Positions 41,758 through 50,796 of a stretch of DNA of 64,000 bases are shown here, in pieces. The position numbers and the translations under genes are program-made. This DNA is from Geminicoccus sp036263595 (GTDB lineage: Bacteria > Pseudomonadota > Alphaproteobacteria > Geminicoccales > Geminicoccaceae): positions 39,417-103,416 of the forward strand of contig NZ_DATAGQ010000201.1 in the NCBI RefSeq assembly GCF_036263595.1, in the 5' to 3' direction. Each line of letters begins with the position of its first letter. Within the stretch, counting starts at the first letter, position 1. The notes under the pieces were generated by a model. It worked only from the letters and a program-made list of their open reading frames with translations. It did not search any database and was not told the DNA's origin.

Positions 41758-42843
41758 CTAGCTCGACTTCGGCTTCAGCAGCACCTTGATCGAGTCCAGC
41801 CCGTACGCCATCTGGATCGCCTCGTCCCACTCCTCCAGCTTGTATTCGTGCGTCACGATCCCCTTGGACGTGACCAGCCCGCGCGACAGCAGGTCGATCG
41901 CGATCGGGTAGCAGTACGGGCCCAGATGCGCGCCCCGGATGTCCAGTTCCTTGCGGTCGCCGATGATCGACCAGTCCACCGTGGCCGGCGCCCCGAACAC
42001 GGAGAACTCCACGAACCGGCCGAGCTTGCGGATCAGATCCAGCCCCTGGCCCACGCCGGCCGGCGAGCCCGTCGCCTCGATATAGACGTCGCACCCGTAC
42101 CCGCCGGTATGCGAGCGCACGATCTCCAGCGCGTCCTCGTTCTTGGGATCGATCACCACGTCCGCGCCGAAGCCCAGCGCCAGCTTGCGCCGCTCCTCCA
42201 CCATGTCGATGACGATCAGCTTCTTCGGCGTCTTGAGCTTGGCGACCTGGACCATCATCAGCCCGATCGGCCCGGCTCCCGCGATCACCACCACGTCATC
42301 GAGCTGGATGTCGCCTCGCTGCGCGGTGTGGATGGCGCAGGCCAAGGGCTCGATGATCCCTGCATCGTCCACCGGCATGTCGCGCGGGATCTTGTGCACG
42401 CGGGCCGTGGAATGCAGCCGCATGTACTCGGCCATGCCGCCATCGGCCACCTCGCGCTGGAAGCCGTAGATGTTGTGGACCTCGCACATCCAGTACTTGC
42501 CCGAGCGGCAGTAGCGGCACTGATCGCAAGGCACGATCTGCTCGGCGATCACCGTGTCGCCGACCTCGACCCCGAAATGCTCGGCCGCTCCCTCGCCCAT
42601 CTCGTCGACATAGCCGAAGAACTCGTGGCCGGGGATCACCGGCGGCTTTACATAGGGCTGCTTGCCCTCCCAGAACATGGGCGCGCCCGACCAGCACTTG
42701 CAATCGCTGGCGCAGATCCCGCAGGCCCCGATCCGGATGACCAGCTCGCGCGGCCCGGCCGTCGGCCGCGCCACCTGCTCCACCCGATAGTCCTTCGGCG
42801 CATGGCAGACGATCGCGGTCATCCGGAAGTTCTGCTTGTTCAT
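41758..42843 (-). CDS. zinc-dependent polyol dehydrogenase, erythritol/L-threitol dehydrogenase-like
   Basis: Medium-chain Zn alcohol dehydrogenase, 361 residues. Catalytic zinc region GACGICASDCKCW and GHEFFGYV; structural zinc cysteines in CDQCRYCRSGKYWMCEV; NAD-binding motif IAGAGPIGLMMVQVAK followed by LIVIDM. From memory the blocks VCHAPKDYR, EQIVPC, VHNIYGF, GGYGCDVYIEATG and VDWSIIGDRKELDIRGAHLGPYC closely resemble mycobacterial EltD (erythritol/L-threitol to erythrulose). This supports tetritols as substrates of the adjacent operon. Start 42843 (MNKQNFRMTAIVCHA) has GAGG 8 nt upstream. Confidence 0.85.
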   Translation of the reverse strand: MNKQNFRMTAIVCHAPKDYRVEQVARPTAGPRELVIRIGACGICASDCKCWSGAPMFWEGKQPYVKPPVIPGHEFFGYVDEMGEGAAEHFGVEVGDTVIAEQIVPCDQCRYCRSGKYWMCEVHNIYGFQREVADGGMAEYMRLHSTARVHKIPRDMPVDDAGIIEPLACAIHTAQRGDIQLDDVVVIAGAGPIGLMMVQVAKLKTPKKLIVIDMVEERRKLALGFGADVVIDPKNEDALEIVRSHTGGYGCDVYIEATGSPAGVGQGLDLIRKLGRFVEFSVFGAPATVDWSIIGDRKELDIRGAHLGPYCYPIAIDLLSRGLVTSKGIVTHEYKLEEWDEAIQMAYGLDSIKVLLKPKSS

Positions 42844-42934
42844 CCGTTCCTCATCCACGGCAACCCGCCACCGGCTCCCCGTCCGGCGGCCATGGCCGAT
42901 GGTTAGTGCAGGGCCGGCCGGACGGCCAGCCTCG

Positions 42935-43669
42935 CTAGACCATCGTCACCTTGCCGGTCGCGATGTCGTACACGCCGCCCACCACCTGCACCTTCCCACT
43001 CGCCACATGCTCGGCCACGATCGGTGTCGCGTCCTCCAGCCGCTCCATGTTGTAGCGGACGTTCTCGAGGATCGCGGCGTCCAGCAGGGCGTCCGGCTTC
43101 CGGTCGATCGCCCGTTGCACGCCCGGCTTCAGCGCCGCGACCAGGTCCGGCAGGTGGCCCGGCAGCTCGATCCGGTCCTGGATCACCTTGATCGTCGCAT
43201 CGACGGCCCCACAGCCCGAATGGCCCAGCACCATGAGCAGCGGGATGCCCAGCACCTCTACCCCGTATTCCAGGCTGGCCAGCCCGTCCTGGTTCACGAA
43301 GTTGCCAGCCAGCCGTACGACGAACAGCTCGCCCGGTGCCTGGTCGAACGCCAGTTCCGGGGCGACACGGGAATCCGCGCAGGAGACGATGCCCGCGATC
43401 GGGTACTGCGCCTTGGCGCGTGCCGCCCGGCCTGCGGAATAATCCATCTGCGTCGACCGGTTCGCGGCATAGCGCGCATTGCCGTCCATCAGCCGCTGCA
43501 GTGCTGCGTCCGCCGGAATGGCATTCGGCGGCGGTGCCAGCACGGAATCGTCGAGATCGACGGCATGGCCCGGCCCGCCGGCGGCCATGGTCCCCAGCAT
43601 GGCCGCGCCCATGCCCAACAAGAAGCGGCGCGACGGACGCAAGATCCCTGATCCGCATTGCACGCACAT
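42935..43669 (-). CDS. Tat-exported beta-carbonic anhydrase
   Basis: Zinc enzyme interconverting CO2 and bicarbonate, 244 residues. Zinc ligands and the Asp-Arg pair are visible in IVSCADSRVAPE and LGHSGCGAVDA. The N-terminus has a twin-arginine signal RPSRRFLLGMGAAMLGTMAAGGPGHAVD, so the enzyme acts in the periplasm. It ends GGVYDIATGKVTMV, usual for the family. Exported beta-class enzymes are less common than cytoplasmic ones. The 137-bp gap 43670-43806 to bluB is AT-richer and includes a GTCAGT/ACTGAT dyad near 43696; no gene is seen there. Confidence 0.9.
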   Translation of the reverse strand: MCVQCGSGILRPSRRFLLGMGAAMLGTMAAGGPGHAVDLDDSVLAPPPNAIPADAALQRLMDGNARYAANRSTQMDYSAGRAARAKAQYPIAGIVSCADSRVAPELAFDQAPGELFVVRLAGNFVNQDGLASLEYGVEVLGIPLLMVLGHSGCGAVDATIKVIQDRIELPGHLPDLVAALKPGVQRAIDRKPDALLDAAILENVRYNMERLEDATPIVAEHVASGKVQVVGGVYDIATGKVTMV

Positions 43670-43806
43670 GGAGCCATCCCGGTTCTGTTTGTGCGGGTCA
43701 GTCTATCGACTGATCTTGCATACTACACGGGTACCGATTGTCTCATTACTTGGTAGCTTCATCGGCGACCGGCAATCGGTGCGATCTCCTTGCAGGCTAG
43801 CGGGCA

Positions 43807-44478
43807 CTAGCGCTCCAGCACGACATCCTGCCAGTCCAGGCGGCATTGCCAGCCGGCCCGCTCCAGCTCCGGCACCTCCGTCTCCTCGACCGGCCAGCCG
43901 ATGCACAGGAGGGCCACCAGGCACCAGTGTTCGGGCAGCTCGAGCAGGGACGTGATCCGTGCCGGCTCCAGGATCGAGACCCAGCCCACCCCGATGCCGC
44001 GCGAGCGGGCGGCCAGCCAGAGCGTGTGGACGGCCAGCACCGTCGAGTAGCGCAGCGTCTCGGGCATGGTCCGCCGCCCGAGACCACGCCCGGCCACCGG
44101 TTGCTCGTCGCAGAACACCGCCAGCAGTTCCGGCGCTTCCCGCAGCCCGTGCAGCTTCAAGGCCGCATAGGCGGCCCGGTCGGCCTCGGGCAGCGCCTCG
44201 CGGGCCAGCGCATTCTCGGCGTCCACATGCTCGGCCAGCGCATGGCGCATCCCGGCCGAGCTGATCCGGACGAACCGCCAGGGCTGCGCATTGCCCACGG
44301 ACGGCGCCAGGCAGGCGGTGCGCAGCAGGTCCTCCATCTCGGCCGCCGGGATCGGGTCCGGCCGGAACCGGCGCACGTCGCGGCGCCAAGCGAGGAGATC
44401 GTGCAACCGGCTCCGGAACGTGTCGTCGAAGTCGGGGCCGGTCCCTTGCCGGCTCGGTGCGTCCAAGGGACCGCTCAA
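43807..44478 (-). CDS. bluB: 5,6-dimethylbenzimidazole synthase BluB
   Basis: Flavin-destroying enzyme that converts FMNH2 and O2 to the lower ligand of vitamin B12. The nitroreductase-like fold shows RRDVRRFRPDPIPAAEME, APSVGNAQPWRFVRI, the BluB-specific GRGLGRRTMPETLRYS and GIGVGWVSILEP. Length 223 is typical. TTG start overlaps the DeoR stop as TTGA, so it is translated from the same message. No other cobalamin genes are in view, and no cobalamin riboswitch is seen before the operon. Confidence 0.92.
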   Translation of the reverse strand: MSGPLDAPSRQGTGPDFDDTFRSRLHDLLAWRRDVRRFRPDPIPAAEMEDLLRTACLAPSVGNAQPWRFVRISSAGMRHALAEHVDAENALAREALPEADRAAYAALKLHGLREAPELLAVFCDEQPVAGRGLGRRTMPETLRYSTVLAVHTLWLAARSRGIGVGWVSILEPARITSLLELPEHWCLVALLCIGWPVEETEVPELERAGWQCRLDWQDVVLER

Positions 44479-45275
44479 CGCTGCCGCAGCGCGCGGGCCG
44501 GTGGACGTTCGGCCAGGACCTCGACCCCGGCTTCCGCGAACATGGAGGCGAATGGCTCGGGTGGCGGCCGGTTGGTGGCGACCGTGAGCGGCGTCGTCAG
44601 GTCGAAGGTGCGCACCGAGGCACGTCGGCCGAACTTGCTCTCGTCGCAGACCACCACGTTGCGCCGCGACTGCTGGTAGAGGATGCGGCGCAGGTCCGAT
44701 TCCTCCTCGCCATAGTCCATCCAGCCATATTGCTCGTCGCAGGCGGCGATCCCCATCACCGCGATGTCGAACACGAACCGGCGCACGAAGGCGATGGTGT
44801 CGCTGCCCAGCAGCGCGTTGTCGTTCGAGCGCAGCCAGCCGGGCGTGACCTTGATCCGAAGGCCGGGCTCGGGGGCCAGCACCTGGGCGATGTCCAGGGA
44901 GTTGGTGATCAGCTGGACGTCCCGCCGGCCGACCAGCGCCCTTGCGAAGGCCAACGGCGTCGAGCCCGTGTCGACGAACACGGTCATGCCGTCCTCGACC
45001 AGCATGGACGCGATCTGGCCGATCTTGACCTTCTCCTTGGACTTGATCCGCGACCGCTCGTTCAGCGGCTCGTCCTCGTCCGTCCTGAACGGCACCGCCC
45101 CGCCATGGATGCGGCGCAGACGGCCACGCGCTTCCAGCTCGTCCAGGTCGCGCCGGATCGTCTCCTCGCTGACCGCCAGCTCGACAGCCAGCGCCACCAC
45201 ACGGACACGCGGCTCGCGTTCCAGCCGGCGCAGGATGACGTCATGGCGATGCCGGGTGAGCGTGGACAAGCTCAT
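44475..45275 (-). CDS. DeoR-family transcriptional regulator
   Basis: Regulator of 266 residues. Helix-turn-helix at about 5-60 (RHDVILRRLEREPRVRVVALAVELAVSEETIRRDLDELEARGRLRRIHGGA), sugar-phosphate sensor domain with FVDTGSTPLAFARAL, QLITNSLDIAQVL and VVVCDESKFGRRASVRTFDL. It is coupled to bluB downstream by a 4-bp overlap and stands 115 bp before the oligopeptide transporter genes, all on the same strand. Pairing of a DeoR regulator with bluB is unusual; its real target may be the peptide/amide locus or a B12-dependent pathway elsewhere. Confidence 0.87.
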   Translation of the reverse strand: MSLSTLTRHRHDVILRRLEREPRVRVVALAVELAVSEETIRRDLDELEARGRLRRIHGGAVPFRTDEDEPLNERSRIKSKEKVKIGQIASMLVEDGMTVFVDTGSTPLAFARALVGRRDVQLITNSLDIAQVLAPEPGLRIKVTPGWLRSNDNALLGSDTIAFVRRFVFDIAVMGIAACDEQYGWMDYGEEESDLRRILYQQSRRNVVVCDESKFGRRASVRTFDLTTPLTVATNRPPPEPFASMFAEAGVEVLAERPPARALRQR

Positions 45276-45390
45276 CTTCTATCTGGTTTGCCGGTCCTGC
45301 CTCCATGGCAGTAGCCGGCCGCGACGACATGGACCGCCTGGTCTGGGCGCAGAATATCCTGGCCGAACCTGTTGAAACCTCGGCTCGTGG

Positions 45391-47223
45391 TCAAGCGGCG
45401 AGATGACACGCCGCATATTCGTGATGCCCGCGCGCCAGCAGCCCCGGCTCCTGCTCGGCGCATCGGCCGAACGCCAGGGGACAGCGCGGCCTGAAGGAGC
45501 AGCCTTGCGGGATGTCGATCGGGCTGGGCGGCTCGCCCTCCAGCAGGCAGTCCTCCGCCCGGTACGGCTTCTCCTCCAGCACCGGGACCGCCGAGAGCAT
45601 CGCCTTGGTGTAGGGATGGGCCGGCTGGAAGAACACGGTCTGGTTGTCGGCCAGCTCCACCACCTTGCCCAGATACATCACGGCGATCCGGGTGCAGACC
45701 TTCCTGACCATGGCGAGGTCGTGGGAGATGAACAGGTAGGTCAGGCCGTGATTGGCCTGCAGCTTCTCGAACAGGTCGAGCAGCCGGGCCTGCTCCATCG
45801 GGTCCAGCGCGGAGAGCGTCTCGTCCAGGATCATCAGCCTAGGCTCCAGGACGAGCGCCCGGGCGATGTTGATGCGCTGGCGCTGCCCCGCCGACAGGCC
45901 GATCGGCAGCCGCTCGCCCAGTTCGCGCGGCAGGCCCACCTCGGCCATCACCGCGTCGACCTTCTCCTGGATCTCCTTCCTGCCGGCGCCATGCACCTGC
46001 AGCGAAAAGCCGATCGTGCGCGCCACGGGCAGGTTCGGCGGGATGCAGTTGTAGGGGTCCTGCAGGAGCAGCTGGAAGCCCTTGCGCATGGCGAGGCGCT
46101 CGCGGGCGTTCATCTGGCCGATATCCTTGCCGTCGAACAGGATGTGCCCCTTGTCCGGCGGCTCCACCCAGGACAGCAGCCGCGACAGCGTGGACTTGCC
46201 GCAGCCGCTCTCGCCGACCAGGCCGAAATTGTCGCCCGGGAACACGTCGAAGGTGACGCCGCGCACCGCCTGCACGATCTGCTTGCCGAAGAACTTGTCG
46301 CGGTCGGGCACCGCGTAGTGCTTGGTGACGTCCTGCACCGAGAGGATCGGCGGGGCCTTGTTGCCCACCGCGGCACGCGCTGCCTCGGCGGCCACGGTCG
46401 AGCGCAGCGGCGGCTGCTCGGTCCAGATATGCGGCATCCGCTCCAGGAGTTCCCTGGAATAGGCATGGCCGGGGGCGGACACCATGCGGGCCGGGGTCGT
46501 CCGCTCCACGATGCGGCCCTTGGACAGGACCAGCAGGTCGTCGGCGATCTCCGAGACGATTGGGATCGAGGTCGCGATGAACAGGATGCCGGCGGCGATG
46601 TCCTCGCGCAGGTCGCGCAGGAGACGCACGATCTGGGCTGCCACCGTGACGTCCAGCGGCTGGGTGACGTTGTCGCAGATCAGGAGGGTGGGCTCTGCCA
46701 CCAGCGCGTCCACGATCATGGCGCGCTGGAGCATGCCGCCGGAATACTGGCTCGGATATTCGCGATAGCGGCGCGCGGCCGAGGGAATCCGGACCCGGTC
46801 GAGCAGCGCGATCGTGCGCTTGACCGCATGCGCCATCGGGATCTCGGGCCGGACCGCGCGCAGCTTCTCGGCGATCTGGACACCCACGGGCATGGTCGGA
46901 TCGAAGGAGCTGCCCGGGTCGGCGCCGATATAGCCGATATGCCGGCCGCGCAGCGCCCGCGTCTCCGCCTCCGTCATGCCGAACAGGTCGCGGCCGCGGT
47001 AGAGGACCGAGCCGCCCTTGCGGACCAGCGGCGGTGCGATCCAGCCGGCCAGCGCCTTGGCCAGGATGGTCTTGCCCGAGCCGCTCTCGCCGATCACGCC
47101 CAGGACCGCGCGCTCTGCCAGGCTGAACGTCACCTCGTCCAGCACCGTGCGCCGCTCCTGGCCGCGCTGCAGCTCGATCGAGAGGTTCTTCACCTCGAGA
47201 AGCGTTGCGTCGTTGCCCGCCAT
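45391..47223 (-). CDS. oligopeptide ABC transporter ATPase, fused DppD-DppF, first half degenerate
   Basis: Energises the DppB/DppC permease encoded upstream; 610 residues, two ATPase halves. Half 1 keeps Walker A GESGSGKT (45-52) and SGGMLQR (161-167) but has Ala101 where the Q-loop Gln is expected (IGADPG), CDNVTQPLD with Asn185 in place of the catalytic Glu, and FIATSI with Thr218 where the switch His is expected. Half 2 is canonical in these places: GESGCGKST, LLQDPYN, ILDETLSALD, ISHDLAM. The C-terminal region FRPRCPLAFGRC is the usual oligopeptide-type cysteine motif. One competent and one degenerate site resembles asymmetric ABC transporters. It overlaps dppC by one base (TGATG). Confidence 0.9.
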   Translation of the reverse strand: MAGNDATLLEVKNLSIELQRGQERRTVLDEVTFSLAERAVLGVIGESGSGKTILAKALAGWIAPPLVRKGGSVLYRGRDLFGMTEAETRALRGRHIGYIGADPGSSFDPTMPVGVQIAEKLRAVRPEIPMAHAVKRTIALLDRVRIPSAARRYREYPSQYSGGMLQRAMIVDALVAEPTLLICDNVTQPLDVTVAAQIVRLLRDLREDIAAGILFIATSIPIVSEIADDLLVLSKGRIVERTTPARMVSAPGHAYSRELLERMPHIWTEQPPLRSTVAAEAARAAVGNKAPPILSVQDVTKHYAVPDRDKFFGKQIVQAVRGVTFDVFPGDNFGLVGESGCGKSTLSRLLSWVEPPDKGHILFDGKDIGQMNARERLAMRKGFQLLLQDPYNCIPPNLPVARTIGFSLQVHGAGRKEIQEKVDAVMAEVGLPRELGERLPIGLSAGQRQRINIARALVLEPRLMILDETLSALDPMEQARLLDLFEKLQANHGLTYLFISHDLAMVRKVCTRIAVMYLGKVVELADNQTVFFQPAHPYTKAMLSAVPVLEEKPYRAEDCLLEGEPPSPIDIPQGCSFRPRCPLAFGRCAEQEPGLLARGHHEYAACHLAA

Positions 47224-48137
47224 CAGATCGTGCCTCTAAGCAGCATGTTGCGGGCCCGCTCGAGCGATGCGCCCATCAGGTTCAGGGACAGGAGCGACAG
47301 GAACAGGAAGGCGCCGGGCATGGTTGCGATCCACCAGGCATTGATCAGGTACTTGCGGCCATCCGCGATGATCGTGCCGAAGGTGGGTGTGGGCGGCTGC
47401 ACGCCGATGCCGATGAAGCCCAGGATCGCCTCGAAGATCATCATGCGCGCCACGTCCAGGACCGCCACGAAGGCGATCGGCGGCAGGATGTTGGGTGCCA
47501 CCAGCACCAGCATGATGCGGAGGTCGGAAGCGCCCAGGATCTTGGCACCCCGCACATATTCGCGCCGCCGCTCGGTCAGCGCCACGCTCCGGGTCACCCG
47601 CGCATAGGCGGGCCAGCTGGCCAATGCCAGGACCAGGATCACCGAGGCCGGCGTGGGCCTGGCGATGGTCAGGATGACGATCGCCAGAATGATCAGCGGG
47701 ATCGAGAGCTGGGCGTCCGTCAGCCGCATCAGGATCGTGTCGACCCACCCACCCTTGTAGCCGGCGACGAGGCCGACCGTTGTGCCGATCACGAACATCA
47801 GGATGACGGTGGAGAAGCTGATCAGGAGCGCGTTCTGCAACCCGATCAGCGAGCGGATGAACAGGTCGCGCCCGAGCTGGTCGGTGCCCAGCGGATGGGC
47901 CCAGGTCCCGCCCTCCAGGAAAAAGGGTGGCAGGAACTTGTCCTTCACCGAGATCTTCACCGGCGACAGGTCGGTCATGTAGGGAAAGACCAGGGCCAGG
48001 CCGATCAGGATCAGGAAGATGACCAGCCCGACCTTGAACTCCGCGCGCTTCCACGCCGTCGTCCAAAGGCGCCGGGTCGGGCCCACCGGGCGCTTGACCG
48101 AAACCGTGGCGCTGCCGGCCAGGACCTCGCTTGCCAT
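47223..48137 (-). CDS. oligopeptide ABC transporter permease DppC-like
   Basis: Inner-membrane permease of 304 residues. Typical DppC order: cytosolic N-terminus, TM1 FKVGLVIFLILIGLALVFP, periplasmic segment with HPLGTDQLGRDLFIRSLIG, then the coupling motif EYVRGAKILGASDLRIMLVLVAPNILPP. It forms the channel with the DppB-like protein. 4-bp spacing to dppB and one-base overlap with the ATPase gene. Confidence 0.9.
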   Translation of the reverse strand: MASEVLAGSATVSVKRPVGPTRRLWTTAWKRAEFKVGLVIFLILIGLALVFPYMTDLSPVKISVKDKFLPPFFLEGGTWAHPLGTDQLGRDLFIRSLIGLQNALLISFSTVILMFVIGTTVGLVAGYKGGWVDTILMRLTDAQLSIPLIILAIVILTIARPTPASVILVLALASWPAYARVTRSVALTERRREYVRGAKILGASDLRIMLVLVAPNILPPIAFVAVLDVARMMIFEAILGFIGIGVQPPTPTFGTIIADGRKYLINAWWIATMPGAFLFLSLLSLNLMGASLERARNMLLRGTI

Positions 48138-48141
48138 GCGA

Positions 48142-49119
48142 TCAGCTCTCCAGCCGGGGGTCGATCCGGGCCGCAGCGAGATCGACCAGGATGTTCACGA
48201 CGACGAAGATGGCGCTCGACAGGATCGCGACGCCCTGGATGACCGGGAAGTCGCGCTGGGTCACCGCCTGCACGGTCAAAAGCCCGATGCCGGGATAGTC
48301 GAAGATGTACTCGACAATCAGCACGCCGCCCAGGAGCGCTCCCACCTGCACGCCAAACAGGTTGAGGATCGGCACCGCGGCGTTGCGCAGCACGTGGCCG
48401 TAGAGGATGCGCTGCGGCCCAAGGCCCCGCACGGCTGCCACCTCCACGAAGGTCTGGCGCAGCGTGTCGGCCACAGCCACCGACAATGAGCGGATGAAGA
48501 TCGGCGACATCTCCACCGCGATCACGATGGCCGGCAGGATCGTGTAGGCGAAGCCCTGGTAGCCGATCGACGGGATCCAGCCGAGCCTGGCCGTCACCAC
48601 CAGCGCCAGCACGATGGCGAACCAGAAGTTCGGCAGCGAGACGAAGACCGAGGACAGGTAGACGGCCAGCTTGTCCGGCCAGCGGCCGGCATGCACGCCG
48701 CCGGCAATCCCGATCGGGATCGAGATCGCGAGCGTCAGCAGGAGCGCGACCCCGGCCAGCTGCAACGTGTAGGGCAGCGTGTTGCGGATGAGCGTGGTGA
48801 CCGAGGCACGCGAGCTGACCGTCTGGTCCTGGTTCGCCATGGCGGCACCGCCGCTTTCGGTCTTGATGTAGGAAGTGCCGAGGTCGCCCTGCACGAGCCC
48901 CGCCAGATAGCGCCCGTACTGCACGAGGATCGGATCGCGCAGCCCCATCTGCGTCGCGGTGGCCTCGACCAGCTCGTCCGAGGCCATGCCGCCCAGGATG
49001 GTTCGCGCCGGGTCGCCAGGTGCCAGGCGCACCAGGGCGAAGATCGCGAACGACACGACCAGGATGATCAGGAGACCTTGCGCCAGCCGGCGGGCGAGAA
49101 AGGTCAGAATGAAGCCCAT
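48142..49119 (-). CDS. oligopeptide ABC transporter permease DppB-like
   Basis: Inner-membrane permease of 325 residues. N-terminus FILTFLARRLAQGLLIILVVSFAIFALVRLAPGDPA is diagnostic for DppB/OppB. The coupling region reads TFVEVAAVRGLGPQRILYGHVLRNAAVPILNLFGVQVGALLGGVLIVEYIFDYPGIG. Located between the binding-protein gene and dppC on the same strand; separated from the former by a strong hairpin. Confidence 0.92.
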   Translation of the reverse strand: MGFILTFLARRLAQGLLIILVVSFAIFALVRLAPGDPARTILGGMASDELVEATATQMGLRDPILVQYGRYLAGLVQGDLGTSYIKTESGGAAMANQDQTVSSRASVTTLIRNTLPYTLQLAGVALLLTLAISIPIGIAGGVHAGRWPDKLAVYLSSVFVSLPNFWFAIVLALVVTARLGWIPSIGYQGFAYTILPAIVIAVEMSPIFIRSLSVAVADTLRQTFVEVAAVRGLGPQRILYGHVLRNAAVPILNLFGVQVGALLGGVLIVEYIFDYPGIGLLTVQAVTQRDFPVIQGVAILSSAIFVVVNILVDLAAARIDPRLES

Positions 49120-49164
49120 GACGACGACGTCCCGCCGATGACGTAAGGTGGACGAATGACGGCA

Positions 49165-49203
49165 GGCACCGCCGGGACCGGGCGGACCCGTCCCGGCGGT
49201 GCC
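49165..49203 (-). terminator. 14-bp hairpin between binding-protein gene and dppB
   Basis: A perfect 14-bp GC-rich stem (49165-49178 with 49190-49203) with an 11-nt loop begins 7 nt after the binding-protein stop on the minus strand. No T-run. It is the strongest hairpin noticed in the window and is expected to stabilise the upstream message or attenuate the permease genes. Confidence 0.75.
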
Positions 49204-49209
49204 GCAGGC

Positions 49210-50796
49210 TCAGGCCTTGAACTCGGCCTTGGTCGCGTCGATCGGCCCGTTCGGGAAGAAGTACAGGCCTTCCAGCCCGTTGCGGTAGCCGTGCAGCAGC
49301 ACCGAGGTGAACAGGGAGAGCGAGGGCGTCTTGTCCGCGATCACCCCGGTGGCCTTGGCGATCAGTTCGGAACGCTTGGCCGGATCGGGCTCAGCCTGCT
49401 CGGCATTGAGCGCAGCGTCGATGTCCGGGTCCTGGATGCCGTTGATCAGGCCGCCCTTGGGCCCTGCCTTGCCGTAGAACATCGAGCGCAGCACGAGGTC
49501 GGGCTCGGGCGACCCGGTCGACCAGCCACAGTCGGTCATGTCCGCATTGCTGGGCTGGCCGGCCTGCTGATAGAGCCTGGCACCCCAGGCCGCCGTCTCC
49601 ATGACGGTGAACTTGATCGGGAAGCCCTGCTCCTGGAGCATCGCGGCGATGACCTCGCCATACTCCTTGGTCTTCGGATAGAAGCCGGTGGAGGTGGTGT
49701 ACTCCATTTCCGGCAGGCCCTGGCCGTTCGGGAAGCCGGCCTGGCTCAGGAGCTCCTGGCACTTCGCCGGGTCGTAGGTCGGGTAGTTCGGCAGGTCGAC
49801 ATAGCCGAACTTCACCGGCGAGATGTAGTTGTTCGACGCGTGGCCGGCAGCACCCATCACCGCCAGCACCTGCTCGCGGTCGATCGCGTGGGACGCGGCC
49901 TGACGCAGCACCGGGTTGTCGAAGGGCGTCTTGTCGCAGCGGAAATGCAGGTACTTGTTCTCGGTCGCGATCGTGCGGCTGAGCTTGACCTTCGATTCGC
50001 TCTCCAGCGATTCGAACTGCTCGGGCTCGAGCCGCTCGGTGACGTCGATCTCGCCCGACATCAGCGCCAGCACGCGGGTGGTGGCGTCGCCGATATAGGC
50101 AAACTGCACCTCCTCCAGCAGCGGCTTGCCGTGCATGTAGCCGTCGAAGGCCTTGAGCACCGTGGTGTTGCCGCGCTGCGCGTCGAACTTGAACGGGCCG
50201 GTGCCGTTCGGGCGGGCCTGCAGCGTCGCCGGGTCGGCGATGTCCTTGGCCGACATGATCGGCAGGAAGCCCGACAGGAAGTAGAAGGCGGCGGCGGGAT
50301 AGTTGCCCTTCTTCGTGTGCACCCGCACCGTCAGGTCGTCGACGACCTCGACCTCGCAGGGGCCGGGATACCAGGCCGCCGGGCGGGTCGGCTGCGAGGC
50401 ATACTCGAACGTCGCCTTCACGTCCTCTGCGCCGAACTTCTTGCCGTCATGGAAGGTCACGTCGGGCCGCAGTGCGTACTCGATCGTGTAGAGGTCGAGG
50501 ATCTTCTGCCCGGTCGCCAGCTCCCACACGATCTCGGTCGGGTTGTCGCTCCGCATCGGCGTGCGGAAGAGCTGGCCGAAGACGAAGCCTTCCAGGTTGA
50601 TCTGCGCCAGCACCGTGTGGGAGGTCGGGTCCCAGTTGCCGGTGACCGGCTCGCCGGATGCGAACACCATGGTCTTCTTGGCCTGGCCATAGGCTCGCTT
50701 GATGAACGGTGCCGGCAGCGTCAGGGCCGCCGCCCCCGCCGCACTGGTCTTCAGGAAGCTGCGCCGCGACCCCGCGACGATCGATGACGACGTCAT
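49210..50796 (-). CDS. oligopeptide-type ABC transporter binding protein (SBP family 5)
   Basis: Periplasmic solute-binding protein of 528 residues. Tat-type signal GSRRSFLKTSAAGAAALTLPAPFIKRAYGQ; mature domain typical of family 5 with VFASGEPVTGNWDP, YALRPDVTFHDGKKFGAEDVKATFEYA, NGTGPFKFD and a C-terminal NGPIDATKAEFKA. Start 50796 (MTSSSIVAGSRRS) has GGAGGGG upstream. It is the first gene of the operon; the 213-bp divergent gap to the M20 gene should hold both promoters. Ligand unknown: peptide, opine or other amide-bearing compound. Confidence 0.9.
   Translation of the reverse strand: MTSSSIVAGSRRSFLKTSAAGAAALTLPAPFIKRAYGQAKKTMVFASGEPVTGNWDPTSHTVLAQINLEGFVFGQLFRTPMRSDNPTEIVWELATGQKILDLYTIEYALRPDVTFHDGKKFGAEDVKATFEYASQPTRPAAWYPGPCEVEVVDDLTVRVHTKKGNYPAAAFYFLSGFLPIMSAKDIADPATLQARPNGTGPFKFDAQRGNTTVLKAFDGYMHGKPLLEEVQFAYIGDATTRVLALMSGEIDVTERLEPEQFESLESESKVKLSRTIATENKYLHFRCDKTPFDNPVLRQAASHAIDREQVLAVMGAAGHASNNYISPVKFGYVDLPNYPTYDPAKCQELLSQAGFPNGQGLPEMEYTTSTGFYPKTKEYGEVIAAMLQEQGFPIKFTVMETAAWGARLYQQAGQPSNADMTDCGWSTGSPEPDLVLRSMFYGKAGPKGGLINGIQDPDIDAALNAEQAEPDPAKRSELIAKATGVIADKTPSLSLFTSVLLHGYRNGLEGLYFFPNGPIDATKAEFKA

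Noticed and set aside
43670..43806. Cobalamin or other riboswitch near bluB
   Set aside because: The only gap with hairpins lies downstream of bluB, and the DeoR leader has no B12-box-like sequence.
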